The notes under the pieces: model-generated
Seen by the model: only the letters and a program-made list of their open reading frames with translations
Told to the model about the DNA's origin: nothing
Database searches by the model: none
Translations under genes and position numbers: made by a program
From: JBBSHE01 sp038253325
GTDB lineage: Bacteria; Actinomycetota; Actinomycetes; Propionibacteriales; Nocardioidaceae
DNA length: 64,000 nt
Assembly: GCA_038253325.1 (NCBI GenBank)
Contig: JBBSHE010000016.1
Coordinates: 1-64,000 of the forward strand
Direction: 5' to 3'
Shown: positions 8,430 to 16,472 of the stretch, piece by piece
Position numbering within the stretch: position 1 is the first letter of the stretch
How the letters are laid out: the number at the start of each line of letters is the position of its first letter

Positions 8430-10445
8430 TCAACTACTGGTGGATGCTGCGCCTCCGGAGCGACGCGCTGCGCCCTGGGTGATCCGGTCGAGCATGATCC
8501 CAAGCAGGCAAATGGACAGCCCCGCGGCGAGTCCGCGCCCTGCCAAGTTGCTCTGGGTGAATCCCCGATACACCTCGAGCCCCAGGCCGCCAGCGCCCAC
8601 CAATCCACCGATGACCAGCATCGAGAGCACGTACAGCAGGCCCTGATTCGTCGCAAGCACGAGCGAGCCCCGGGCCATCGGCAACTGCACCTTGCGCACG
8701 ATCTGCATCCGGCTCGAGCCCGAGGATTCGGCCGCCTCGACCGTGGTTGCGGACACGCCGCGGATCCCGTCGGCAACTAGCTTGATCACCACCGGTGCCG
8801 CGTAGATGAGCCCGGCGAGCATCGCGGTGAACCGGTTCGCGCCGAACAACGCGAGGATCGGGATGAGGTAGACCAATGGCGGCATCACCTGCCCAGCGTC
8901 GAGCAGTGGCCGGATGACGCGGTCGGCCATCATGCTGCGGCCGATCCACACGCCGACGACAAGCCCGATGATCATCACGACGACCGTCGCGACCAGGGTC
9001 GCGGTGAGCGTCACCATGGACTCGTTCCAGAGCCCGAGCCCGTAGATACCAGCGAGGCACAAGACGGTGTAGACGAACGCCCGCGTGCCGCCGATCAGGG
9101 CCGCGAGGACGATGATCGCGACTCCGACGACGTACCACGGTGTGTTCGCGAGCAGCTCCTGGAACGGGTTCAGGAAACGGAGGGTGAACTGGTTCTGGAT
9201 CGCGTGCGTCACCGAGTAGAGGTGGATCCCGATCCAGTTCACGATGTCGTCGACCTTGTGCTGGATCGGCTTCCCGATGTCTGGTGACGACGGGAATCGG
9301 GCGGCCGAGAGATACTGCCGCGACACCCAGACGAGGACGAGCGCGACGACCGCGCCGACGCCGAGGACGACCCGGTTCAGCCGCACGTCGTGCCTGCCGG
9401 CGCGAGCGACCGTCTCTGAGTGCTCGCTCGCCGCGGTGGTGGTGCGGTCCAGCATGATCGCCATCAACACAATGCCCAGGCCGGCGACGAAGGCGGTCCC
9501 CACCCGCTGGCTGCTCAGCGCCTCGATCACCGGCTGGCCGAGTCCGGGTCCGGAGATGAACGCAGCGATCGTCGCCATCGACAGCGCGGCCATCACCGAC
9601 TGGTTGATGCCGACGATGATCGTGCGCTTGGCCATCGGCAGCTGGACCTTGCGCAGCAGCTGCCAACGGGTCTGGCCGAGGGACGTCGTCGCCTCGATCG
9701 CGGACTCGGGGACGTTGCGTATCCCGTGCGCCGTGATTCGGATGATCGGTGGGATTGCATAGATGAGGGTGACGATCGCAGCGGCCGCTGGACCGATGCC
9801 GAAGACGACGACGATCGGCAGCAGGTACACGAACGACGGCAGCGTCTGCATGACGTCGAGGACCGGGGTGATGACCGCCGACACGATGCTGCTGCTTCCC
9901 ATCGTGATCCCGATCGGGATCCCGACGACGGCGCAGATCGCAACCGCGACGAAGGTGATGTTGAGGAGGTCGAGGCTGTCCTGCCAGTAGCCGAGATAAC
10001 CGAACAGCAGGAACGTGACGACCACGAGGATCGTGCTCCGGAATCCCGCGAGCGCGTAGGCGACCCAGGCGACGATCGCGATCAGGCCAAGCCAACCGAT
10101 CTCGGGAACGGGCCGAGGCAGGTCGGCGACGGTTGTCATCCGCTGGATGAAGCTGATGACGTCGTTCACGCCGGTGGCGAACCCGTTCGTGACCTGGAGA
10201 ATCGGGTTGGAGCCGGTCGCGGACGCCGTCTGGATCGAGTTCTCCTGGCGGAGCAGCCAGTCGTGGACGTTCGTGGTCTGTGAGCCACCGATCACCAACG
10301 TGTCGTGGCCCCGGCCGATCCAGTACGCGACGATCCACCCGACGACGACGGCGACGATGCCTGAGGTGCGCCAGTTCCGGCGCAGCACGAGCAGCATGCC
10401 GCGGTCGAACGTCGAAGGCCTCGTCGTCGCCACGCTGCTGCTCAT
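8430..10445 (-). CDS. Betaine-type ABC transporter permease, two permease domains fused in tandem
   Basis: At 671 residues this is about twice the length of a ProW/OpuAB permease. Two copies of the inner-membrane domain are present. Each has its own cytoplasmic coupling loop: SLGQTRWQLLRKVQLPMAK near residue 245 and SGSSRMQIVRKVQLPMAR near 587, followed by matching FISGPGLG and LVGAGGLG segments. One polypeptide therefore supplies both halves of the channel normally made by a homodimer. A long N-terminal part and a central linker with extra membrane segments (around residues 330-440) separate the copies. The start ATG overlaps the ATPase stop by four bases. The importer is completed by the ATPase and binding protein on either side. 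Confidence 0.9.
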   Translation of the reverse strand: MSSSVATTRPSTFDRGMLLVLRRNWRTSGIVAVVVGWIVAYWIGRGHDTLVIGGSQTTNVHDWLLRQENSIQTASATGSNPILQVTNGFATGVNDVISFIQRMTTVADLPRPVPEIGWLGLIAIVAWVAYALAGFRSTILVVVTFLLFGYLGYWQDSLDLLNITFVAVAICAVVGIPIGITMGSSSIVSAVITPVLDVMQTLPSFVYLLPIVVVFGIGPAAAAIVTLIYAIPPIIRITAHGIRNVPESAIEATTSLGQTRWQLLRKVQLPMAKRTIIVGINQSVMAALSMATIAAFISGPGLGQPVIEALSSQRVGTAFVAGLGIVLMAIMLDRTTTAASEHSETVARAGRHDVRLNRVVLGVGAVVALVLVWVSRQYLSAARFPSSPDIGKPIQHKVDDIVNWIGIHLYSVTHAIQNQFTLRFLNPFQELLANTPWYVVGVAIIVLAALIGGTRAFVYTVLCLAGIYGLGLWNESMVTLTATLVATVVVMIIGLVVGVWIGRSMMADRVIRPLLDAGQVMPPLVYLIPILALFGANRFTAMLAGLIYAAPVVIKLVADGIRGVSATTVEAAESSGSSRMQIVRKVQLPMARGSLVLATNQGLLYVLSMLVIGGLVGAGGLGLEVYRGFTQSNLAGRGLAAGLSICLLGIMLDRITQGAARRSGGAASTSS

Positions 10446-11500
10446 GCGACGCCCTCCTCCGCGACGACGACCCGGAGGATCGTGTCATCGTCGACCAGAC
10501 CCACGACGGTCCCGTTCTCGACGACTCGAACCGGATGGGTTGACTGCAGGGTGGCGTGCACCGCGTCCTTGACGACCGTGTCGGCCGGCATCTCCGGTCC
10601 CTCCATGGAGTCGTCGGAGGTGGGCGGACGCATCACCCACTTGAGCGTGAGCACGTGCGACTTCGGCACCTCGCTGACGAAGTCCTTGACGTAGTCGTCC
10701 GCGGGCGCGCCGACGATCTCGTCCGGGCGGCCGACCTGGACGATCGCGCCGTCGCGCATGATCAGGATGCGATCACCGAGCTTCAGCGCCTCTTGCAGGT
10801 CATGGGTGATGAACACCATCGTGGTCTTGAGGTCTTGCTGGAGCCGGATGACCTCGTTCTGCATGTCACGGCGGATCAGCGGGTCGAGTGCTGAGAACGG
10901 CTCGTCGAACAACATCACCTTGGGGTCGACAGCCAGCGCGCGCGCCAGGCCGACGCGTTGCTGCATCCCCCCGGAAAGCTGGTCGGGGTAATGATCGGCG
11001 TAACCCTTCAGACCGACCAGCTCGATGACTTCCTCGGCCTTCTGGTAGCGCTCCTTCTTCGACTCGCCGCGTACCTCCAGCCCGTACGCGACGTTGCCGA
11101 TCACCTGGCGGTGCGGCAGCAGCCCGAAATGCTGGAACACCATGGCGACGTCCTTGCGACGTACCTCCATGAGCTGCCGACGCGACATTGCCGCGACGTC
11201 CTTGCCGTCGAGCGTGACCGAACCCGCGGTGGGCTCGATCAGCCTGGTCAGGCACCGGACCAGGGTCGACTTCCCCGAACCGGACAGACCCATCACGACG
11301 AAGACCTCCCCCTCGGCCACGTCGAACGACACGTCCTTGACCGCCGCGACGCATCCCGTCTTCTCGAGCAGCTCGGGACGCGGAAGGTCGGCCTCCGGGC
11401 TTCCGATGATCCTGCTCGCACCGGGACCGAAGACCTTCCACAGACCCTCGACCGACAACCTGGTGTCCGTGACGGGCGGCGAAACGGTCTGGGTCGTCAT
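10442..11500 (-). CDS. Betaine-type ABC transporter, ATP-binding protein (ProV/OpuAA family)
   Basis: The 352-residue protein carries all ATPase motifs: Walker A GLSGSGKST, Q-loop VFQHFGLLPH, signature LSGGMQQRV, Walker B VMLFDEP and switch histidine in FITHD. The stretch before Walker A (GPGASRIIGSPEADL) is typical of ProV/OpuAA. A C-terminal CBS-like segment (DAVHATLQSTHPVRVVENG) is retained; in OpuA such domains sense ionic strength. ATG 11500 is chosen because GGGAG lies upstream and the protein then starts at the normal place; an open frame continues upstream inside betA. It overlaps the betA stop by four bases. The role is uptake of glycine betaine or choline for oxidation and possibly osmoprotection. 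Confidence 0.93.
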   Translation of the reverse strand: MTTQTVSPPVTDTRLSVEGLWKVFGPGASRIIGSPEADLPRPELLEKTGCVAAVKDVSFDVAEGEVFVVMGLSGSGKSTLVRCLTRLIEPTAGSVTLDGKDVAAMSRRQLMEVRRKDVAMVFQHFGLLPHRQVIGNVAYGLEVRGESKKERYQKAEEVIELVGLKGYADHYPDQLSGGMQQRVGLARALAVDPKVMLFDEPFSALDPLIRRDMQNEVIRLQQDLKTTMVFITHDLQEALKLGDRILIMRDGAIVQVGRPDEIVGAPADDYVKDFVSEVPKSHVLTLKWVMRPPTSDDSMEGPEMPADTVVKDAVHATLQSTHPVRVVENGTVVGLVDDDTILRVVVAEEGVA

Positions 11501-13206
11501 CGGTGGAGCTCCCTGGTCGCGGCGTCGCCGGTGGGCGACTCGGGCGGATCGAGCGACATGCCGTCGCGGTATCTGTAATAGGGCACCTCGACGGCAGCGG
11601 CAGGAGTGTTGCCGAGGATCAGGTCGGCCGCCTTCTCGGCGAGCATCATGACCGGAGCGTAGATGTTGGCGTTGGTCACATACGGCATCGAGGACGCGTC
11701 GACGACGCTGAGCCCGGAGAGTCCGTGGACACGGGTCGTCCGGGGGTCGAGGACCGAAGCGGCGTCCGCACCCAGCTTCGCCGTGCATGACGGATGCAGC
11801 GCGGTCTCGGCATCGGCAGCGACCCATTCGAGGATCTGCTCATCGGTCTCGACGTCGCGACCGGGTGAGAGCTCCCCGCCGTTGAACGGCTCCATCGCCG
11901 GCTGGGTCATGATCGTCCGGGCGACCCGGACGGTCTCGACCCACTCTCGCCGGTCCTGCGCGGTGGACAGGTAGTTGAAACGCAGCGCAGGGTGGATCTT
12001 CGGATCGGTGGACGTTATCTGCACCGAGCCGCGCGCGTCGGAGTACATCGGGCCGACGTGGACCTGGTAGCCGTGGCCCTTCGTCGGCGCGGAACCGTCG
12101 TACCTGATCGCGATCGGCAGGAAGTGGAACATCAGGTTCGGGTAGTCGACATCGTGGTTGGTGCGGCAGAAGCCACCGCCCTCGAAGTGGTTGGTGGCAC
12201 CGAGGCCCTTGCGGAGGAACAGCCACTCGAGGGCGACCTTCGGTCGCTTGTGCATCTTGAGCCCCGGCGCGATCGAGACGGGTTGCTTGGACGCGTACTG
12301 GATGTAGACCTCGAGGTGGTCCTGCAGGTTGGCCCCGACGCCGGGAAGGTCGGCCACGACGTCGATCCCGAGCCCATGCAGGTGGCGCGCATCTCCCACG
12401 CCAGAGAGCTGGAGGATGTGCGGCGAGCCGATCGCGCCGGCGCACAAGATCACGTGACCGGCTCGCGCGCGTCTGTGCGTCCGCCGTTGCAGGTACTCGA
12501 CGCCGACGGCGCGGTCGCTCTCGAAGAGCACCTTGCTGGCATGGGTCGACGTGCGGACGCGGAGGTTGGCGCGGTGGAGAACGGGGTGCAGGTATGCACG
12601 CGCTGCGCTGAGGCGGCGACCACGATGGATGTTGCGGTCGAACGACCCGAACCCCTCCTGGCGGTAGCCGTTCACGTCCGGGGTCGGGGGATACCCGGCC
12701 TCGGCGGCTGCGTCGAAGAACGCACCGAACAGCGGGTTCGTCGCCGGGCCTCGTTCGAGGACGAGTGGGCCGTCACCGCCTCGCCAGGTGTCGGCGCCCG
12801 AGAGGCACGTCTCCATCTTCTTGAAGTACGGAAGGCAGTGCAGGTAGTCCCATGACTCCATCCCGGGATCGGCTGCCCACCGTTCGTAGTCCAGCGGGTT
12901 CCCGCGTTGGAAGATCATCCCGTTGATGCTGCTCGACCCGCCGAGCACCTTGCCGCGGGCATGGTAGATGCGGCGGTCCTTCATGTACGGCTCGGGCTCA
13001 GACTCGTACCTCCAGTCGTAGAACCGGGAACCGATCGGGAACGGTAGCGCCGCGGGCATCTGGATGAGCGGGTCCCAGATGAAGTCCGGCCGGCCGGCCT
13101 CGAGGACCAGCACGCGGTTGGCAGGGTCGGCGCTGAGCCGGTTCGCGAGGACCGATCCCGCCGACCCACCGCCGACGAGGACGAAGTCCCAGTTCTCGTC
13201 GTTCAT
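11497..13206 (-). CDS. betA: Choline dehydrogenase (GMC oxidoreductase, BetA-like)
   Basis: The 569-residue protein is close to BetA's usual length. The N-terminal FAD motif is GGGSAGSVLANRL near residue 12, the GMC signature GKVLGGSSSINGM follows near 85, and the C-terminal catalytic histidine region is ALHPSCTAKLG near 480 with NANIYAPVMM near 525. BetA oxidises choline to betaine aldehyde and can carry it on to glycine betaine, passing electrons to the respiratory chain. The start ATG overlaps the betB stop (ATGA) and its stop overlaps the ATPase start, so the genes are tightly coupled. Another alcohol substrate is possible for a GMC enzyme, but the adjacent betB and betaine importer make choline the best guess. 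Confidence 0.88.
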   Translation of the reverse strand: MNDENWDFVLVGGGSAGSVLANRLSADPANRVLVLEAGRPDFIWDPLIQMPAALPFPIGSRFYDWRYESEPEPYMKDRRIYHARGKVLGGSSSINGMIFQRGNPLDYERWAADPGMESWDYLHCLPYFKKMETCLSGADTWRGGDGPLVLERGPATNPLFGAFFDAAAEAGYPPTPDVNGYRQEGFGSFDRNIHRGRRLSAARAYLHPVLHRANLRVRTSTHASKVLFESDRAVGVEYLQRRTHRRARAGHVILCAGAIGSPHILQLSGVGDARHLHGLGIDVVADLPGVGANLQDHLEVYIQYASKQPVSIAPGLKMHKRPKVALEWLFLRKGLGATNHFEGGGFCRTNHDVDYPNLMFHFLPIAIRYDGSAPTKGHGYQVHVGPMYSDARGSVQITSTDPKIHPALRFNYLSTAQDRREWVETVRVARTIMTQPAMEPFNGGELSPGRDVETDEQILEWVAADAETALHPSCTAKLGADAASVLDPRTTRVHGLSGLSVVDASSMPYVTNANIYAPVMMLAEKAADLILGNTPAAAVEVPYYRYRDGMSLDPPESPTGDAATRELHR

Positions 13207-14681
13207 GCCCCGCCGCTTCCGAACAGGCGTTGCACGGTTGGCTCGACGTTGTGCCAGATGTGCTTGGTCTCCTGGTACTCGCGCAGTCCGGCGACGCCGA
13301 GCTCGCGCCCGAAGCCGGATTGTTTGTACCCGCCCCACTCGGCTTGGGCGACGTACGGGTGGTAGTCGTTGATCCAGACCGTTCCCATCCGCAGCCGCCC
13401 GGCAACCCGCTCGGCGCGACCGACGTCGCGGGTCCACACGGCACCGGCGAGTCCGTAGATGCTGTCATTCGCGGCGGTGACCGCCTCGTCGTCGTCGCCG
13501 AATGTCTCCACCGTCAGCACAGGACCGAACGACTCCTCGTGTACGGCGTCCATCGAGCGGTTGCAGTCGTCGAGCACGGTCGGCAGGTAGAAGAAGCCGG
13601 AGTCGAGCGCAGGGTCGTCCGGACGCCGACCGCCGCAGCGCAGCGTTGCCCCTTGCTCGACCGCGCGGGACACATACGCCTCGACCTTGGCCCGATGCGC
13701 AGATGAGATCAGGGTCCCGGTCTCTGCCTTGTCGTCGAACGGGCCCCCCAAACTGATCCCCTGAGCCCGCGCAACGATCTCGTCGACGAACGGCTCCTTC
13801 ACGGACTCGTGGATGAGCAACCGGGCACCGGCGGAGCAGACCTGGCCGGAGTGGAGGAACACCGCCGTCAATGCGTGGTCCAGCGCAACCTCGAGGTCGG
13901 CGTCGGCGAGCACGATGTTCGGGTTCTTGCCCCCAAGCTCGAGTGCGACCTTCTTCACCGTCGAGGCAGCGTTCGCCATCAGCTGTCGGCCGGTGCCGAT
14001 CCCTCCGGTGAACGACACCAGGTCGACCGCGGGATGCTGTGACAGCGGGCCCCCGGCGGTGGGGCCGGCGCCGAGCACCAGATTCCCGACGCCCGCGGGA
14101 AGTCCCGCTTCGGTGAGGTAACGCATCAAGAGGATCGCCGTGGAGGGCGTGAGCTCGCTCGGCTTCAGGACGAACGTGTTGCCGGCGGCAAGCGCCGGGG
14201 CGACCTTCCAGGACGTCTGCAGCAGCGGGTAGTTCCACGGGGTGATGAGGGCACACACCCCCACCGGCTCGTACACCACCCGGCTGTGGATCTCCGGCTT
14301 CCCGGTGTCAACGACCCGGCCGGCCTGCGTCTCGGCGAGCGCGGCATAGAAGCGGAAGACGTCGACGACGTCGGACACGTCGGCGTCGCTCTCGACCAGC
14401 CGTTTGCCGGTGTCGAGCGACTCCGCCCGCGTCACCTCAGCCCGGTGGGCGTCGATCAGGGTCGCGGTCGCCTCGAGGATCTGCGCGCGCTGGGTTCCGG
14501 TGGTCACCGGCCAGGTGGTCTGGTCGAACGCCCGGCGAGCGGCATCGATCGCCGTCGCGGTGTCGGCCGCGGTGGCCTCCGACACGGCGGTGATGAGGGT
14601 TCCGTCGGCGGGGCAACGGATCTGGCGAACGTGCGCGTCGGAGGCGTCGCACCACCGTCCATCGATGAACAGCTGACCCAT
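13203..14681 (-). CDS. betB: Betaine-aldehyde dehydrogenase
   Basis: The 492-residue NAD(P)-dependent aldehyde dehydrogenase has the catalytic glutamate in ALELGGKNPN, the catalytic cysteine in SGQVCSAGARL and the cofactor segment TPWNYPLLQTSWKVAPALAA. It would oxidise betaine aldehyde to glycine betaine in the cytosol. ATG 14681 (MGQLFIDGRW) is chosen because GAGAGGGGG precedes it; the open frame begins earlier at 14735 but would run through the likely operator. It is the first gene of a five-gene leftward operon with betA and the ABC importer. ALDH specificity is hard to read from sequence, so the name rests partly on the betA neighbour. Confidence 0.87.
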   Translation of the reverse strand: MGQLFIDGRWCDASDAHVRQIRCPADGTLITAVSEATAADTATAIDAARRAFDQTTWPVTTGTQRAQILEATATLIDAHRAEVTRAESLDTGKRLVESDADVSDVVDVFRFYAALAETQAGRVVDTGKPEIHSRVVYEPVGVCALITPWNYPLLQTSWKVAPALAAGNTFVLKPSELTPSTAILLMRYLTEAGLPAGVGNLVLGAGPTAGGPLSQHPAVDLVSFTGGIGTGRQLMANAASTVKKVALELGGKNPNIVLADADLEVALDHALTAVFLHSGQVCSAGARLLIHESVKEPFVDEIVARAQGISLGGPFDDKAETGTLISSAHRAKVEAYVSRAVEQGATLRCGGRRPDDPALDSGFFYLPTVLDDCNRSMDAVHEESFGPVLTVETFGDDDEAVTAANDSIYGLAGAVWTRDVGRAERVAGRLRMGTVWINDYHPYVAQAEWGGYKQSGFGRELGVAGLREYQETKHIWHNVEPTVQRLFGSGGA

Positions 14682-14707
14682 ACGCCCCCTCTCACTCTGC
14701 CGGGGTC

Positions 14708-14743
14708 GTTGCGTATCGCAGGACATGTCGTGCATCCCGCAAC
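14708..14743. promoter_or_regulatory. Interrupted 36-bp palindrome in the betB leader, candidate operator
   Basis: Outer arms GTTGCG (14708-14713) and CGCAAC (14738-14743) are exact inverted repeats. Four bases inside them lies an inner near-palindrome, GCAGGACATGTCGTGC (14718-14733), with a single mismatched pair, centred on ACATGT. The element spans the predicted transcription start and leader of betB, which suits repression. The adjacent iclR gene is an obvious candidate for the binding protein. The symmetry is seen directly; the role is inferred. Confidence 0.55.
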
Positions 14744-14746
14744 AGC

Positions 14747-14775
14747 AGCATGCTCGCGACCCACTCCCCCGTCAA
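14747..14775 (-). promoter_or_regulatory. Candidate promoter of the betB operon
   Basis: On the minus strand, TTGACG (14775-14770) is followed after exactly 17 bases by CATGCT (14752-14747). This places the start near 14740, at the edge of the 36-bp palindrome and about 60 bases before the betB ATG. The -35 is strong and the -10 fair. Confidence 0.5.
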
Positions 14776-14807
14776 GCGCCGGGCGGCCCGGGGCTCACAG
14801 TCATCCG

Positions 14808-15581
14808 TCAGGACTGCCATCCCATTCGGATGCTCAGCCGCCGCGCCGCGTCGGCCACCGCGACCGCGATGACCGGAACGCGACGCGCGTCGAGGCGGAA
14901 CGTGGGGCCCGACACGCTCATCGATGCCATCACGTCGCCCTGGGCGTCGCGAACCGGTCCCGCGATCGCCGTCAGCCCGACCTCCATCTCGTCGATCGCG
15001 ATCGCCCATCCGCGCGACCGAACCTCGGCCAGCTCGGCCGTCAGTCCCGCAGCGGTCGTGATCGTGTGCGCCGTGTAGAAGCGGAGCGGGCCGGCCTCGC
15101 GCAACGCGTCGGCATCGCTCAGGCCGCTCAACAGGATCTTGCCGTTGGACGTTGCATGCAACGGGATTCGCTGTCCGACCCAGTTGTGTGGCTGCAAGGC
15201 GGACGAGCCGGCGACCTGATCGAGGTAGAGCGCCGCGCCGTCGGACAGCACCGCGACGTTCACGGTCTCACCGGTCTCGAGCGCCAGCGCGCGCGCAATG
15301 GGCCGGCTCTCCTGGATGATGTCGAGGCGAGCGGTCGTCGCAGCCGCGAGCCGCAGCAGACCGCGACCGAGCCGGTACTTGCCGCGGTCCTGATTCTGCT
15401 CGACGAGGTCGCGACCTTCGAGCGCGGCGAGCAGGCGGAACGCGGTCGACTTGTGGACATCGAGCTCGCGGGCGATCTGGGTCACGCCCAGGTCGCCCTC
15501 GGACGCCAGCATCTCCAAGATCGCCATGGCACGGTCGACCGACTGGACGGGCGAGACGACGCGGACCGTGTCGTTGCTCAT
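14808..15581 (-). CDS. IclR-family transcriptional regulator (betaine operon side)
   Basis: The 257-residue protein has an N-terminal winged helix (SVDRAMAILEMLASEGD, then VTQIARELDVHKSTAFRLLA) and a C-terminal ligand-binding domain with the IclR pattern (ALYLDQVAGSSAL, PLHATSNGKILL, GWAIAIDEMEVGLTAIAGPV). ATG 15581 is preferred over 15599 because a 10-bp inverted repeat begins four bases upstream of it and would otherwise be inside the gene. No good Shine-Dalgarno sequence is visible, so the mRNA may be leaderless or short. It lies directly before the betB operon on the same strand and probably controls it and itself. The effector may be choline or betaine; nothing in the sequence settles this. 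Confidence 0.88.
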   Translation of the reverse strand: MSNDTVRVVSPVQSVDRAMAILEMLASEGDLGVTQIARELDVHKSTAFRLLAALEGRDLVEQNQDRGKYRLGRGLLRLAAATTARLDIIQESRPIARALALETGETVNVAVLSDGAALYLDQVAGSSALQPHNWVGQRIPLHATSNGKILLSGLSDADALREAGPLRFYTAHTITTAAGLTAELAEVRSRGWAIAIDEMEVGLTAIAGPVRDAQGDVMASMSVSGPTFRLDARRVPVIAVAVADAARRLSIRMGWQS

Positions 15582-15584
15582 GGC

Positions 15585-15615
15585 ACAACCGTAGTGCATG
15601 CTGCGCTACGGTTGT
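15585..15615. promoter_or_regulatory. Inverted repeat (10-bp perfect arms) at the iclR start, candidate autoregulatory operator
   Basis: ACAACCGTAG (15585-15594) and CTACGGTTGT (15606-15615) are exact inverted repeats separated by 11 bases, so the half-site centres are 21 bp apart, two helical turns. The site begins four bases upstream of the iclR start codon. It lies in the 188-base gap shared with the rightward gene at 15770. Autoregulation through such sites is common in IclR proteins; binding by this protein is inferred. Confidence 0.6.
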
Positions 15616-15769
15616 CACGCCATCGCGCAGGTCGCCGGTCCCGCGGGCCGCGTTCGCGACGTCACGTCCTCGAGCAGCACCATCGTCACGACCGGGGCTT
15701 GACCCGTTATATACGTATCCTGCTCGGCGAACATCCCGGTCCGAGATCACCACATCCCAAGGGAGTCCC

Positions 15770-16405
15770 ATGAAGAAGCTGATGTCTGCTGGCTTGGCGG
15801 CAGGTTGCGCGATCACCATTTTGTTGACCGGGGGTGCCGCGTTCGGCGGACCGACCCCGACCTCGACCCAGGCGCCGACCAAGGGCGCGCCGATCACGGT
15901 GCACGCAGCGGCCGGGTCGACGACCACGTACGACTCGATTGGTGACTCCGCGGCCGACATCGACATCGCGAACGTGCATGCCGTGCGCATCGCCCGGATC
16001 AAGGTCCGGGCGAACTTCCACGACTTCGGCTCGAGGCTGAACGCCCTCCAGGTCTTCTACGACACCAACGCCGTCCGGCCGGGACCGGAGTACACCGCGA
16101 TCGTGTATCGCGGCGGGGACGGCGACGGGCTCAAGGGCCTGCGGATGTACCGCGCCAAGTCCTGGCGCACCCTCGGTGCCCGGATCCCGTGCGCCTACCG
16201 GTACTACTGGAAGTACTACCCCTCGAGCGGGTACGGGTACTTCACCGTGTTCGTGGCGCAATCCTGTCTCGAGGGAACCGCCGGTCACCGGATCCGGGTG
16301 CACGCCAGGGCGCGGAACTTCACCCGGTACAACGGCAACGGCATCCCGACGTACGGCTACTTCGACAACGCACCCAACGGTTCCGGCTGGAGCGCCTACT
16401 TCTGA
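15770..16405 (+). CDS. Secreted protein of unknown function
   Basis: The 211-residue protein starts MKKLMSAGLAAGCAITILL and has a clear signal peptide ending near residue 26. The mature part is rich in tyrosine, arginine and glycine, with two cysteines (IPCAYRYYWKYY and AQSCLEGT) that could form a disulfide. No known domain is recognised. AAGGGAG lies five bases before the ATG. It sits between the iclR gene (divergent) and the MttB-family gene (convergent) and is not obviously part of either pathway. A strong hairpin follows it. Confidence 0.75.
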   Translation: MKKLMSAGLAAGCAITILLTGGAAFGGPTPTSTQAPTKGAPITVHAAAGSTTTYDSIGDSAADIDIANVHAVRIARIKVRANFHDFGSRLNALQVFYDTNAVRPGPEYTAIVYRGGDGDGLKGLRMYRAKSWRTLGARIPCAYRYYWKYYPSSGYGYFTVFVAQSCLEGTAGHRIRVHARARNFTRYNGNGIPTYGYFDNAPNGSGWSAYF

Positions 16406-16416
16406 TCCTCGACACC

Positions 16417-16461
16417 ATGGCTGGGAGGCCGCAAGGTAGGCCATCGCGGACTCCCAGCCAT
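16417..16461. terminator. Bidirectional terminator hairpin between convergent genes
   Basis: ATGGCTGGGAG (16417-16427) and CTCCCAGCCAT (16451-16461) form a perfect 11-bp stem around a 23-base loop. It lies 12 bases after one stop codon and 11 bases before the convergent gene's stop. There is no long T-tract, which is common for actinobacterial terminators. Confidence 0.8.
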
Positions 16462-16472
16462 TGTTGCGGGAG

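Noticed and set aside
8434..10488. Minus-strand open frame parallel to the permease gene in another frame
   Set aside because: The permease frame has membrane helices and two coupling loops. The parallel frame is rich in Arg, Asp and His and has no domain.
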